The position numbers and the translations under genes were made by a program. 64,000 nt of DNA, from assembly GCA_002331485.1 (NCBI GenBank), contig DCYS01000002.1, positions 1 to 64,000 on the forward strand, given 5' to 3'. Position 1 is the first letter of the stretch, and every line of letters starts with the position of its first letter. Below are positions 33,575-43,349 of the stretch, piece by piece. Below the pieces are notes generated by a model. The model did not search any database and was not told where the DNA came from. It worked only from the letters and a program-made list of their open reading frames with translations. The stretch is from Flavobacteriales bacterium UBA2104 (GTDB lineage: Bacteria; Bacteroidota; Bacteroidia; Flavobacteriales_D; Crocinitomicaceae).

Positions 33575-34501
33575 TTAAACCGTTTGTACCATATCAAAGT
33601 CAGTCAATTGAACGAATTCCTGAATACGGTCTTCGATCTCAGACTTAGATAGGTTTTCTAATTTTTCAGTTCCAAATTTCTCTACGCAGAAAGAAGCCAT
33701 TGCTGATCCAGCGATAATTGCACGCTTCATGTTTTCAAAAGAATAATCATCAGTTGAAGCAATGTATCCCATAAATCCACCAGCAAAAGTATCTCCAGCA
33801 CCAGTTGGGTCAAAAACCTCTTCTAATGGAAGGGCAGGAGCAAAGAATACTTGGTCTCCATGGAAAAGTAGAGCACCGTGCTCACCTTTCTTAATGATCA
33901 AATATTTAGGTCCCATTGTTCTGATCTTCTTTGCTGCTTTAACCAATGAGTACTCACCGGATAACTGACGAGCTTCCTCATCATTGATGATCAAGATATC
34001 TACTTCTTGTAATGTTTTTTTCAAATCATCCATTGCAATATCCATCCAGAAGTTCATTGTATCCATTGCAATTAACTTCGGACGCTCGGTCAAACGTTCA
34101 ATAACTGTTGATTGAACTTGAGGACTTAAGTTTCCAAGCATTAGGTAATCACATCCCTGGTATGACGCAGGTAGAATTGGATCAAAATGTTCAAGTACAT
34201 TTAGCTCAGTTACAAGTGTATCTCTTGAGTTCATGTCGTTACTGTACTTTCCAGACCAAAAGAATGTTTTTTCACCTTCCTTGATTTGAAGACCTTCAAG
34301 GTTTACACCTTTATTCTTCAATTTATCCAACATCTCTTGAGGGAAATCTTCTCCTACAACAGAAACAATGTTTTGTTTCTCCATAAAGTATGATGAAGAG
34401 AAAGCAATGTAAGTTCCTGCTCCTCCAATGATCTTATCTGTTTTTCCGAAAGGTGTTTCTATTGCGTCGAATGCAACACTTCCAACTGTAACTAAACTCA
34501 T
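33575..34501 (-). CDS. PfkB family carbohydrate/nucleoside kinase
   Basis: A 308-residue ribokinase-fold kinase: N-terminal di-glycine IIGGAGTY (27-34), C-terminal catalytic signature FDPTGAGDTFAGGFMGY (around 230-246) with the general base Asp. Substrates of the family are sugars, sugar phosphates or nucleosides; not decidable here. ATG at 34499-34501 begins MSLVTVGSVAFD, typical; TTG three codons earlier was rejected. It has its own promoter (34520-34549) and leads the DUF349-membrane protein operon. Confidence 0.9.
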   Translation of the reverse strand: MSLVTVGSVAFDAIETPFGKTDKIIGGAGTYIAFSSSYFMEKQNIVSVVGEDFPQEMLDKLKNKGVNLEGLQIKEGEKTFFWSGKYSNDMNSRDTLVTELNVLEHFDPILPASYQGCDYLMLGNLSPQVQSTVIERLTERPKLIAMDTMNFWMDIAMDDLKKTLQEVDILIINDEEARQLSGEYSLVKAAKKIRTMGPKYLIIKKGEHGALLFHGDQVFFAPALPLEEVFDPTGAGDTFAGGFMGYIASTDDYSFENMKRAIIAGSAMASFCVEKFGTEKLENLSKSEIEDRIQEFVQLTDFDMVQTV

Positions 34502-34519
34502 AATTTTCAAATTTTAATG

Positions 34520-34549
34520 CAAATATATCGCTAATTCAAGACATATCAA
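34520..34549 (-). promoter_or_regulatory. Promoter of the PfkB-DUF349 operon
   Basis: On the minus strand TTG (34547-34549) is followed after 19 bases by TATATTTG (34520-34527), a full match to the Bacteroidota consensus and spacing. The ATG follows 18 bases later. Confidence 0.65.
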
Positions 34550-34606
34550 GTCTGCGCGGTTTCTTTCACCACTATTTTATAGAATCACGAACTTAAACTA
34601 GTAGGC

Positions 34607-35374
34607 CTAAAAGTTCTTTAGGATATCAGCCGCGACAGCTTTTGCTTTTTCGATGTCTTTTTCAACACCTTCTCCAGTGTGAACTTTTACTCCGAATTGA
34701 ACGTCACCAACAAGAACGTCTAACTTAGAACCGAGGTCATCCCAGGACGCCATATCCCCGATTCCCTCAACATCCATGAATTTCATATTGTCAACAATTC
34801 CTCCTGCAAGTGATTTACCGGTTTCTTTTTGATCTTCAGATAATCCTTTTTCATCAGATTGTTTTTCAAACTCTTTATCGAGTTTTTCCATATCCTCTTT
34901 TGAAGGTTTACGATGACTATTCTTGAAGTAAGTTTGCGCTTTTTCAATTGATTCGAATTTGCGAAGATTCGTAACACCTACACTTTTATGAGGCTGTTCA
35001 ATTTCTTTTCCTGTTTTAACAGCATCTTTAACTGATCCCTTCTTCATTGAAGCTAGAAGTTTCTCTTGATTCGCTTTATTGATCTCCTCAAAGTTTTCTT
35101 TTTTCCATTTGTAGCTACAACTCTCTGTCCAATGAATACCTTCGCGGTTGTAACTATCTTCTTCTAATTCATCTGCTGAAACATCGAAGTGAGTTGTTAC
35201 TAATTCTTTAGAGATCAATTCACAAGGATCATCTGGTAATTCTACATCTAAAGTTTGCGCAACTTCTTTCTCTTCGGAACTTTCGGAATCGGCTGGGTTG
35301 TCTGAAGTAGGTTCAGCACCACATGAATAAATAAGTGCAACTGATAGAACTGGTAGGTAAAAGTACTTTTTCAT
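34607..35374 (-). CDS. Lipoprotein of unknown function
   Basis: A 255-residue lipoprotein with signal peptide 1-17 and lipobox IYSC (Cys18), followed by an acidic Ser/Glu-rich linker. Residues 45-85 read DPCELISKELVTTHFDVSAD, reminiscent of the DPC-L motif seen in DUF3558-like periplasmic lipoproteins, but the rest is unlike them: highly charged helices (residues 105-200). It is a single gene with a 190-bp upstream region and no partner close enough for an operon. Function unknown. Confidence 0.6.
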   Translation of the reverse strand: MKKYFYLPVLSVALIYSCGAEPTSDNPADSESSEEKEVAQTLDVELPDDPCELISKELVTTHFDVSADELEEDSYNREGIHWTESCSYKWKKENFEEINKANQEKLLASMKKGSVKDAVKTGKEIEQPHKSVGVTNLRKFESIEKAQTYFKNSHRKPSKEDMEKLDKEFEKQSDEKGLSEDQKETGKSLAGGIVDNMKFMDVEGIGDMASWDDLGSKLDVLVGDVQFGVKVHTGEGVEKDIEKAKAVAADILKNF

Positions 35375-35553
35375 AATTAGTAAATATTAGTTGAACCTCT
35401 AAAGTACAGAATATCAATAAATAGAAGAAGGTAATGTACGTTTCTTTAATAGATGTTAAATAATCAGACATAAACGAGAAAGATTGTATCGTTTTAAAAG
35501 GGTTCCCGTTAATAAGTATAGCAGCGGGCAGTTAATTCAATAGCTCTCTCTCA

Positions 35554-35561
35554 TAAATTTG
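35554..35561 (+). promoter_or_regulatory. Promoter -7 box of the AsmA-like gene
   Basis: TAAATTTG matches TAnnTTTG and ends four bases before ATG 35566, predicting a leaderless transcript. The -33 region is weak. Confidence 0.5.
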
Positions 35562-35565
35562 CAAT

Positions 35566-38226
35566 ATGAAATGGCGCCTTATTTTTAGAATTACGAAGTG
35601 GATCACAATTGTGGTGGTTGGCTTGATGCTTCTGATAAGTGCATTGATCCTGGTTTTTAAGGATGATATAAAGTCATATGCACTTGAGGAGGCGAATAAA
35701 TACTTGAATAAGCGCGTACACATTGGATATATCGATGTTGGAATCTGGGAGACATTTCCTGATATGTCATTGCAATTTGATGATGTACTTGTACACAGCA
35801 AATTTGATACACTGCAAACGATTGACACTGCTTTTTACAGCAAGAAGATGACTCTTTTATTTAGTCCTATGGACTTTTTGGAGTCAAATTACAACATAGA
35901 TCAGATCGATATTGAAAACGGAGTCTTGAATCTGAAGGTCATGGAGGATGGACGTGTGAACTATGATTTCCTTAAAGAAAGTGATAGTTCTTCATCTTCT
36001 ACATTTTCATTTGAATTAGAAAAGATAAATGTTAGAGATACTCGGTTTACTTATGTCAACGAAGCCACTCAGCAAGATTATCGAGCGTATTTCAACTCGG
36101 TTTCATTCGGAGGCTCATTTGATCAAGATCGATTTACAATGCATTCTTCCACGGACTTTGAAATCGAGTCTATTCGAAATAAGGCACTCACTTTAATTAC
36201 GGATAAGCATGCTTCATGTGATATTGCAATAGCCATGGATCAGGTCAATCATGTCTTTCAAATAGAAGAGGCTGATTTAAAGATCAACAAGTTGCCCTTT
36301 CATATAGAAGGGAAGGTAACTTCCGATAGTTTGGATTTTAGTATTGCTTCAAAAGATCTTGATCTAGTTGAGGTTACGAAAAACTTCTCACTGAGTCAGC
36401 TGGATATGGTCAATTCGCTAAATGGTTCTGGAACGGTTGGGTTTGATCTTAAAATTGCAGGACCATTGGAAACTACAAAACAACCGGCAATTGATGCAGA
36501 ATTCAGTATTTCGAATGGGTCACTCATGGATAATGGGTTCACCTTATCTGATATTGCTGTAATCGGGGAGTATTCTAACGGAATTAAGACTGGAAAGGAA
36601 TTATTATTCATGCCTAAAGTCCAGTTTACAACCATGAATAGAAAGTTCAATGGGAATGTGAAAGTGATCGATTTTGAACGCCCGCGATTTATTGGATCGG
36701 CAGATGGTATCATAAATTTAAAAGCATTACATAGGCTATTTGGCCCATTTGATCTAAAGCAACTATCGGGAAATGTTCTTCTAGATGGGAAGTTTGACGT
36801 GAGAATGAATACGCCTCAAATGGTATTGAGTGAACTTGAGATCTACAAACTGGAATCATCATTAAAGATGGAAAATATCATTGCTCAATATATAGGCGAT
36901 GAAAGAATATTTAAAGTTCCAGGAGGAGAATTGACGATTCGTAATCAGAAAGCTGGTTTTACAGATGTTCAGGTCGAGGTTGGAGGTTCTGATATCGTCG
37001 TGGATGGAACTTTTAACAATGTGGCGAGTTATTTTAGAAATGAAGGGCAGCTATATGTTGATGCAAGTATCTCAAGTGATCAACTTAAACTTGAGGATCT
37101 CTCAACTCAAGGCGAAAAAGAATCATACAGAAATTGGTTACTGCCTTCTTCCATTACCGGAAAGTTAAACCTTTCACTCAATAACGTGAAGTACAGTGAG
37201 CACAGCTATTCAGATATTAAAACGCAGATGAGGTTTGGTGAACATTTATTAAGGTTCCCATATTTGAAGGGGAAGTCTGCTGGAGCCACAGTACGCGGCG
37301 ATCTGGTTATTGAAGAGAACACCCCAATGATCGTTGAAGTTAAAACGAATTTAAGTTCGTCCAATGTTGAGTTTGCGCCACTTTTCAAAGAATGGAACAA
37401 CTTTGATCAAACCGTTATCGCCGCCGAAAACATAAAGGGAAAAGCAGCTATAGATCTATCTTTTCAGGGTCCATTTGATCTTTACAAGAACGATTATGAT
37501 AAAAAAGACTTTAAGGCCGATGTGCGCATTAAAATATCTGATGGAGAGTTAAATAACGTATCTTCCATGAAGTTGATCACTGAAAGTTTGAGAGAGTCAG
37601 CTGCAAAACTGCTTCTTTCAAAGAATACCATTAATCAATTTGAAAAGAAGCTATTGAATTTAGAATTTGAAACGTTCGAAAATCGATTGACGATCAACAA
37701 TGGTATTATAACTATTCCAAAAATGACGATTCGCTCGAATGCAATGGATGTTGCAATTGATGGAACACATACTTTTGCTAACGAAGTGGATTATTCATTT
37801 AGCTTTCGATTTAGAGAGATTAAGGGAGCTAAAACCTCTGAATTCGGTGACATTGTTGATGATGGAACAGGAGTAAAGATCTATCTAAAAATGACAGGAA
37901 CGGTTGACGAACCAATTTTCTCATGGGATAAAGAAGCGATGAAAAAAGAGAAAGAAGAACAACGAGAAGAAGCGAAAGAGGATTTTAAAAGTGCATTGAA
38001 AACTGGATTTGGTATCAATAAAAATGATACAACCATTAATGATCTTAAAGAAGAAGAACACAGGGAAGAAAAATTGATCATGGAATTTGACAAAGACAGT
38101 ATCGAACAAGAGTTTCTGGATTCCGAGAAAAAGAAAAAGAAAAGTGCACTTCAAAAACGCATTGAAAAATGGAAAAAAGAAAATAAGGAGGGAGAGAAAA
38201 AGGAAACTTTTGAGATTAGCGATTAA
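35566..38226 (+). CDS. AsmA-like envelope protein
   Basis: An 886-residue protein with one N-terminal transmembrane segment (about 13-32) and a long periplasmic region of repeated beta strands typical of AsmA proteins, which form lipid-bridging or outer-membrane biogenesis structures. Signature stretches include an N-terminal VHIGYIDVGIWETFPDMSL and a C-terminal AsmA_2-like region (about 600-770, EFGDIVDDGTGVKIYLKMTG). The last 110 residues are very rich in Lys and Glu with coiled-coil character. Stops directly adjacent to the convergent glycosyltransferase stop. Confidence 0.85.
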   Translation: MKWRLIFRITKWITIVVVGLMLLISALILVFKDDIKSYALEEANKYLNKRVHIGYIDVGIWETFPDMSLQFDDVLVHSKFDTLQTIDTAFYSKKMTLLFSPMDFLESNYNIDQIDIENGVLNLKVMEDGRVNYDFLKESDSSSSSTFSFELEKINVRDTRFTYVNEATQQDYRAYFNSVSFGGSFDQDRFTMHSSTDFEIESIRNKALTLITDKHASCDIAIAMDQVNHVFQIEEADLKINKLPFHIEGKVTSDSLDFSIASKDLDLVEVTKNFSLSQLDMVNSLNGSGTVGFDLKIAGPLETTKQPAIDAEFSISNGSLMDNGFTLSDIAVIGEYSNGIKTGKELLFMPKVQFTTMNRKFNGNVKVIDFERPRFIGSADGIINLKALHRLFGPFDLKQLSGNVLLDGKFDVRMNTPQMVLSELEIYKLESSLKMENIIAQYIGDERIFKVPGGELTIRNQKAGFTDVQVEVGGSDIVVDGTFNNVASYFRNEGQLYVDASISSDQLKLEDLSTQGEKESYRNWLLPSSITGKLNLSLNNVKYSEHSYSDIKTQMRFGEHLLRFPYLKGKSAGATVRGDLVIEENTPMIVEVKTNLSSSNVEFAPLFKEWNNFDQTVIAAENIKGKAAIDLSFQGPFDLYKNDYDKKDFKADVRIKISDGELNNVSSMKLITESLRESAAKLLLSKNTINQFEKKLLNLEFETFENRLTINNGIITIPKMTIRSNAMDVAIDGTHTFANEVDYSFSFRFREIKGAKTSEFGDIVDDGTGVKIYLKMTGTVDEPIFSWDKEAMKKEKEEQREEAKEDFKSALKTGFGINKNDTTINDLKEEEHREEKLIMEFDKDSIEQEFLDSEKKKKKSALQKRIEKWKKENKEGEKKETFEISD

Positions 38227-39537
38227 TTATTTTTCTTCTGTCATTTCATTTAGAAGTAGACTGATACCCTCAGTTAAGGATCTTCTAGAGAATTGATTCT
38301 TTGATAGCCCTGAACCCTGCAATTTTTTATCAATGAAGCCTTTGTACCATTTCTCTATTTGGTCTTTGGTTGCCTTGAAGTCTTCAAAACCAACAGCTGT
38401 GCCAGACTCTGTTTTTGTTAAGATCTTAGCTGAATCTCCTTCAATATTACCCGTGCAAAGAATTGGCCTTTCTAGGGCAAGGTATTCAAAGAGTTTACCT
38501 GGAATAATACCTTGAACATTTGGAGTATTATTTAAAGCTAGAAGTAATACAGCGGATTTTTTTGCTTCGTTGATGGCTTCACTATGAGGAAGGTATTTAA
38601 AATTTACTAAGTTTTGAGTTAGTCCGTTCTCTTCTATTGATTTAAAAACTGAGTGATCAGTTTTTCCGATCAGTTTAATTTGAAGATTATCACGGAATCC
38701 TTCCTGTTCTTCACAGATCGATGATAACGCTTTCCAAAGAGTTTCTGGATTTCGATCTTGATTCATAGACCCGAGGTGAGTTATACTGAATTTTTGATAA
38801 TCATAATCTTCTAAGTCCACAAAATCACTCGTGTCAAACCCGTTGGTTATTACATTAACTTTTCTCCCGCCAATTTGCTCTAAATCTTCTGCCCATGCTG
38901 GACTAACCGTAACAACCTGGCTAGCTTTTTGAAGCACCCTTTTTTCTAGCCTTTTATGTTTTCGATCAGACCGTTTCGTCAACATCAATTTATCATAGAA
39001 GTCGATTTGCGTCCAGGGATCTCTAAAATCTGCAAGCCAGGGAATATTGTTTTTCTGACTAGCATTCATTGCAATTAAATGAGTTGAATGAGGAGGCCCA
39101 GTGGAAACAATTGCATCTACCGAGTTATGCTGAAGCCAGTTGTTTAGTTTTTTCGTTCCTGGACGGATCCAGAACCTTCTTGCATCAGGAATAAATATAT
39201 TTCCTCTCAACCAAATAGCGATCTTTTCGAGCTTACCAGGTTCTTTGTCCTCGTTGATGAAACCAGCTTGAACCTTCTGGTTTTTATCCCGCCCAGTGAA
39301 TTTTTTATATAATTGATAAGGTTCCCAAATAGGTGAATTGATTACCTCAATATTATTTGGAACATCTCTAGAGAGAGAATGATCAAGTTCAGGATATTCT
39401 GCTTTTTCAGGTTTAAAAATGATCGGTTCCCAACCAAAATCTCTAAGATACTTGCTGAATTTTAGCCAGCGCTGTACACCACTTCCTCCGCTTGGGGGCC
39501 AGTAATATGTTATGATCAGGACCTTTTTTCTAGGCAT
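38227..39537 (-). CDS. Glycosyltransferase (GT-B fold, GT4-like)
   Basis: A 436-residue GT-B glycosyltransferase. The N-terminal domain begins KVLIITYYWPPSGGSGVQRW, the glycine-rich acceptor loop; the C-terminal domain has FSITHLGSMNQDRNP (about 245) and later SAVLLLALNNT and IPGKLFEYLALERPILC with the EX7E-like acidic motif expected for donor phosphate binding. It probably adds a sugar in cell-surface polysaccharide synthesis; donor and acceptor are unknown. Its ATG overlaps the alaS stop by 8 bp, so it is co-translated with alanyl-tRNA synthetase, an unrelated but common arrangement. Confidence 0.85.
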   Translation of the reverse strand: MPRKKVLIITYYWPPSGGSGVQRWLKFSKYLRDFGWEPIIFKPEKAEYPELDHSLSRDVPNNIEVINSPIWEPYQLYKKFTGRDKNQKVQAGFINEDKEPGKLEKIAIWLRGNIFIPDARRFWIRPGTKKLNNWLQHNSVDAIVSTGPPHSTHLIAMNASQKNNIPWLADFRDPWTQIDFYDKLMLTKRSDRKHKRLEKRVLQKASQVVTVSPAWAEDLEQIGGRKVNVITNGFDTSDFVDLEDYDYQKFSITHLGSMNQDRNPETLWKALSSICEEQEGFRDNLQIKLIGKTDHSVFKSIEENGLTQNLVNFKYLPHSEAINEAKKSAVLLLALNNTPNVQGIIPGKLFEYLALERPILCTGNIEGDSAKILTKTESGTAVGFEDFKATKDQIEKWYKGFIDKKLQGSGLSKNQFSRRSLTEGISLLLNEMTEEK

Positions 39538-42151
39538 TTAAAAATGCTTTTTTCACTTCTTCGATCGCAGCCTCAAGACCCTGAGGATTTTTACCTCCAG
39601 CGGTAGCAAAGAATGGCTGGCCTCCACCGCCTCCCTGGATGTTTTTGGCGGCTGACCTAACGAGATTACCTGCATGAAGATCTGTGCGATCAACAATATT
39701 TTCTGAAATGATTATACTGATTGTAGCTTTTCCTTCATGATGTCCACCAACAACTGCGAAAATGTCATCCATTTCACCTTTCAGTTGGAATAAAATATCC
39801 TTTATCGAGCCAGCATCTAGTGGCACGATAGCTTCTAAAAAGTGAGCACCATGCAGTCCGTGAATTTTTTCCTTCAACTCACTTTTTATCATTTTGGCTT
39901 GATCTTTTTTCATGTTTGTCAAAGCCTTTGCGAGTTTCACGTTTTCATTTTTGAGATCTTCTACAGATTTCACGATATTTTTCGATTGTTTAAAAAGACC
40001 TCTAATCGCCTCAAGTTTTTCAAGCTCCTGATTGATGAAGTTTTCTGCAGTTGTGCTCGAAATAGCTTCAATTCTTCTCACTCCAGATGCAACTGAAGAC
40101 TCGGATTGTATCATGAATCTTCCGATTTCTGCAGTTGACTGAACGTGCGTCCCTCCACAAAGTTCAATCGACTCGCCAAATTCGATGACTCTTACGGTAT
40201 CACCATATTTCTCTCCGAAAAGAGCTAATGCACCCATTTCCTGAGCTTTTAGTATCGGAATGTTTCGGTGCTCGTTCAATGCAACATTAGATTTGATCTG
40301 TTCATTAACTTTATTCTCAATTTGCGTCAACTCTTCATCCGTGACTTTTGAAAAATGAGAAAAATCGAATCGGAGATAATCAGGATGAACAAGTGATCCT
40401 TTTTGAGCAACATGGTCTCCCAAAACTTCTCTCAATGCATGGTGAAGTAAATGAGTAGCTGAATGATTCGCTGTCGCTAATTTTCGTTTACTCAGATCTA
40501 CTTTTGCAGTAAAACGTGATTCAATATTTTTAGGAAGTTCCTGAGCAAGATGAATGATCAGATTATTTTCCTTTTTGGTATCGAAGATCTTAACTTTCTC
40601 AGTTGAGTTTTCGATGATCCCTTTATCTCCAACTTGACCACCTCCTTCAGGATAAAAAGGTGTTAAATTGAAAACAAGTTGATAGAAGGTTTTCTTCTTT
40701 TGCTCAACTTTTCTGTATTTGGTAATATAAACGTCGGCCTCAAATTGATCGTAACCAATAAACTCTTCTTTATCGTCCTCTTTCAGTACTGTCCAGTCAT
40801 CAGTTTGTAATGAAGTCGCAGCACGAGATCGATCTTTCTGCTCTTGCAGCGATTTTTCAAACCCTTCTTCATCAACCTTCATATTTGCCTCTCTTGCAAT
40901 AAGAGCGGTAAGATCATAAGGGAAACCAAATGTATCATAAAGTTCAAAAGCCTTTTCACCAGGAATAGTCGAAACATTATTCTTTTGTTGATCGGCGATT
41001 ATGGTTTCAATTCTTTTGATTCCCTGTTCAAGTGTTTTGAAAAAGCTTAATTCCTCTTCACGAATAACATTTTCTATCAATGAAGATTGTGCTTTCAATT
41101 CTGGAAAAGCATCACCCATCTCTTCGATCAATTTTTGACTCAATGGAGCTAAAAAAGGCTCTTCAAGGTTTAAGGTTTGATAACCATAGCGCACTGCTCT
41201 TCTTAGAATTCTTCTGATCACATATCCAGCTCCATTGTTAGAAGGTAATTGTCCATCTGCTATTGAGAAGGCTATTGCTCTGATATGATCTGTAATAACT
41301 CGTAATGCTATATCAGTTGATTCGCTCTTTCCGTACTCTACATTAGCTAGTTTTGCAACAAACTGGATCAGTGATTGAAATAGATCTGTATCATAGTTAG
41401 ATTGTTTTCCTTGTAACACCATAGCGAGTCTTTCAAGTCCCATCCCTGTGTCAACATGCGTTTCTGGAAGTTTTTCAAGGTCTCCATTCGCCTTACGATT
41501 GAACTGTATGAAAACTAGGTTCCAAACTTCTATTACTTGAGGATGATCTTTATTCACTAATGTTTTACCATCAACTTTTGCTTTTTCCTCATCACTACGA
41601 ATGTCAACATGAATTTCAGAACAAGGCCCACAAGGTCCCATCTCACCCATTTCCCAGAAATTGTCTGCTTTATCAGCTTCCAGGATTCTATCCTCGCTGA
41701 TCAGTTCTTTCCAAATGTTATATGACTCCGTATCTTTCGGAACACCATCTTTTTCATCTCCTTCGAAAATTGTAACGTACAAGGAAGACTTATCGATTCC
41801 GAATTCCTCAGTTAAAAGCTCCCATGACCATTGAATTGCTTCTTTTTTGAAGTAATCTCCAAAAGACCAGTTCCCTAACATTTCAAACATAGTATGATGG
41901 TAGGTATCAACCCCTACTTCCTCAAGATCATTGTGTTTCCCGGAAACGCGCAGACATTTTTGAGAATCAACAACACGTTTGTCTTTAGCGATCTCATTCC
42001 CAAGAAAATAATCTTTAAACTGATTCATTCCTGCGTTTGTAAACATCAGGGTTGGATCGTTTTTAACCACCATCGGTGCAGAAGGGACTAATTTATGAGA
42101 TTTACCTTCGAAAAAATTAAAATATTTCTTGCGAATTTCTTCAAGTTTCAT
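39530..42151 (-). CDS. alaS: Alanyl-tRNA synthetase
   Basis: AlaRS charges tRNA-Ala in the cytoplasm. The 873-residue product (family 850-880) has the class II core with SAPMVVKNDPTLMFTNAGMN near the N-terminus, the editing-domain motif HSATHLLHHAL (HxxxH), the zinc/editing motif CGGTH (Cys665 to His669), and the C-terminal GGGGGQPFFATAGGKNP. All expected domains are present and intact. ATG at 42149-42151, which gives MKLEEIRKKYFNFF, matches the usual N-terminus; 14 extra residues in the long open frame were rejected. Confidence 0.97.
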   Translation of the reverse strand: MKLEEIRKKYFNFFEGKSHKLVPSAPMVVKNDPTLMFTNAGMNQFKDYFLGNEIAKDKRVVDSQKCLRVSGKHNDLEEVGVDTYHHTMFEMLGNWSFGDYFKKEAIQWSWELLTEEFGIDKSSLYVTIFEGDEKDGVPKDTESYNIWKELISEDRILEADKADNFWEMGEMGPCGPCSEIHVDIRSDEEKAKVDGKTLVNKDHPQVIEVWNLVFIQFNRKANGDLEKLPETHVDTGMGLERLAMVLQGKQSNYDTDLFQSLIQFVAKLANVEYGKSESTDIALRVITDHIRAIAFSIADGQLPSNNGAGYVIRRILRRAVRYGYQTLNLEEPFLAPLSQKLIEEMGDAFPELKAQSSLIENVIREEELSFFKTLEQGIKRIETIIADQQKNNVSTIPGEKAFELYDTFGFPYDLTALIAREANMKVDEEGFEKSLQEQKDRSRAATSLQTDDWTVLKEDDKEEFIGYDQFEADVYITKYRKVEQKKKTFYQLVFNLTPFYPEGGGQVGDKGIIENSTEKVKIFDTKKENNLIIHLAQELPKNIESRFTAKVDLSKRKLATANHSATHLLHHALREVLGDHVAQKGSLVHPDYLRFDFSHFSKVTDEELTQIENKVNEQIKSNVALNEHRNIPILKAQEMGALALFGEKYGDTVRVIEFGESIELCGGTHVQSTAEIGRFMIQSESSVASGVRRIEAISSTTAENFINQELEKLEAIRGLFKQSKNIVKSVEDLKNENVKLAKALTNMKKDQAKMIKSELKEKIHGLHGAHFLEAIVPLDAGSIKDILFQLKGEMDDIFAVVGGHHEGKATISIIISENIVDRTDLHAGNLVRSAAKNIQGGGGGQPFFATAGGKNPQGLEAAIEEVKKAFLNA

Positions 42152-42256
42152 GTTCCTGGACTTAAATTCTACTATGGTTCTAAGTGTTAACAATGGTTAA
42201 CATCACTGCAAAGTTAGATTATTTGCCTAATTTTGCGATGTTTTGATGGGTAAATA

Positions 42257-43228
42257 ATGTCAAAGTCGAAATTTAAATATAATCCTAAAACGCTTTCTTA
42301 CGAGAAGGTGGAACGCACCATCGGCGAACGAATTTTACGCTCAGTCATAATTGCTGCTCCAGTGCTTGTTATCAGTTTGGTTATCGGCTTTTTCCTTTCC
42401 TATCGAATCGAATCTCCTAAAGAAAAAAGATTACAGAAAGAACTTTCTGAAGTAAAAGGAGAGTTAGAGGCGCTTCAAGAAAGGATAGAATTGGTTGACC
42501 AAGTTGCCGAAGTGATTAAGAAGAGAGATGAAGAGCTTTACAGAACAGCACTTGGAGCGAACGAGTTTCCGGAAGAATTGAGAATGATGGGTGTGGGAGG
42601 TAGTGATGCTTACAAGCATTACGAATCCTTGACCAACGGAGAGCTTTTAAAGAATACAGCAATGAAGCTCGACGAAGTTGAACGAAAACTTCATGCTCAA
42701 AGCTTGTCCTTTAAAGAGTTGGTCAATGTAGCCCAAAAGCGTGAAAGAAGATTAGCCTCTTTGCCTGCAATACAACCAGTTAATAATAAGGAATTGAAAC
42801 GCATGGTTTCAGGTTACGGATGGAGAATAGATCCAGTATATGGAACTAGAAAAATGCATTGGGGACTTGATTTTACGGCAGATGTTGGAACTGATGTTTA
42901 TTCAACTGGGGATGGAGTAGTAGAGAAAATTGAAGTAAACAGCTGGGGTTACGGTAGAGAAATTGTTATCAATCATGGGTTTGGATACAAAACACGTTAT
43001 GCTCATTTGAGCTCTTTTCTTGTAAAGGAAGGTGATACGGTTAAAAGAGGAGATTTAATCGGATTAGTTGGTAATTCAGGTAAGTCAACTGGACCACACC
43101 TTCACTATGAAGTTGAAAAAGATGGTCATAAGGTAAATCCTATTAATTTCTTCCACTCTGACTTGTCCCCAGAGCAATATGAAAGAATCATTGAGATCTC
43201 AAGAAATGCCCTTAAATCGATGGATTAA
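42257..43228 (+). CDS. M23 family peptidase, membrane-anchored
   Basis: A 323-residue periplasmic LytM-type metallopeptidase. One transmembrane segment (about 28-49) is followed by a coiled coil (55-85) and, from about residue 180, the M23 domain: MVSGYGWRIDP, the first zinc ligands in HWGLDF (His, Asp) and HLHYEV (second His pair), with SGKSTGP before it. This complete set argues for an active hydrolase that cleaves peptidoglycan peptides. It lies in the order alaS, M23, MerR, seen in many Flavobacteriales, with a T9SS gene inserted. Confidence 0.92.
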   Translation: MSKSKFKYNPKTLSYEKVERTIGERILRSVIIAAPVLVISLVIGFFLSYRIESPKEKRLQKELSEVKGELEALQERIELVDQVAEVIKKRDEELYRTALGANEFPEELRMMGVGGSDAYKHYESLTNGELLKNTAMKLDEVERKLHAQSLSFKELVNVAQKRERRLASLPAIQPVNNKELKRMVSGYGWRIDPVYGTRKMHWGLDFTADVGTDVYSTGDGVVEKIEVNSWGYGREIVINHGFGYKTRYAHLSSFLVKEGDTVKRGDLIGLVGNSGKSTGPHLHYEVEKDGHKVNPINFFHSDLSPEQYERIIEISRNALKSMD

Positions 43229-43231
43229 GTT

Positions 43232-43279
43232 GGACAAATCCATGACATTTGTCATTTAATGACAAAAACACATTTGTCC
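43232..43279. promoter_or_regulatory. Nested palindromes, possible operator
   Basis: GGACAAAT (43232-43239) is inverted as ATTTGTCC (43272-43279). Between them lie ATGACA-TT-TGTCAT (43242-43255) and the 19-bp perfect palindrome TTTGTCATTTAATGACAAA (43248-43266), which share one arm. The element lies in the 82-bp gap after the M23 stop. There is no following T run, so it is not a normal terminator, and the shared half-sites suggest a binding site for a dimeric regulator. Confidence 0.55.
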
Positions 43280-43349
43280 AGCGCACCTTTTCATTATTTT
43301 TTCGTTATAGTTGAATCAATTGAGTTTTCGAACTCTTTTTGCGCTAGAC

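Noticed and set aside
34502..34510. TTG start three codons before the PfkB kinase ATG
   Set aside because: ATG at 34499-34501 gives the usual N-terminus and a promoter at the right distance.
42228..42235. TAATTTTG promoter box before the M23 gene
   Set aside because: It matches the -7 consensus, but no -33 element is seen and the nearest ATG to it is out of frame; kept as possible only.
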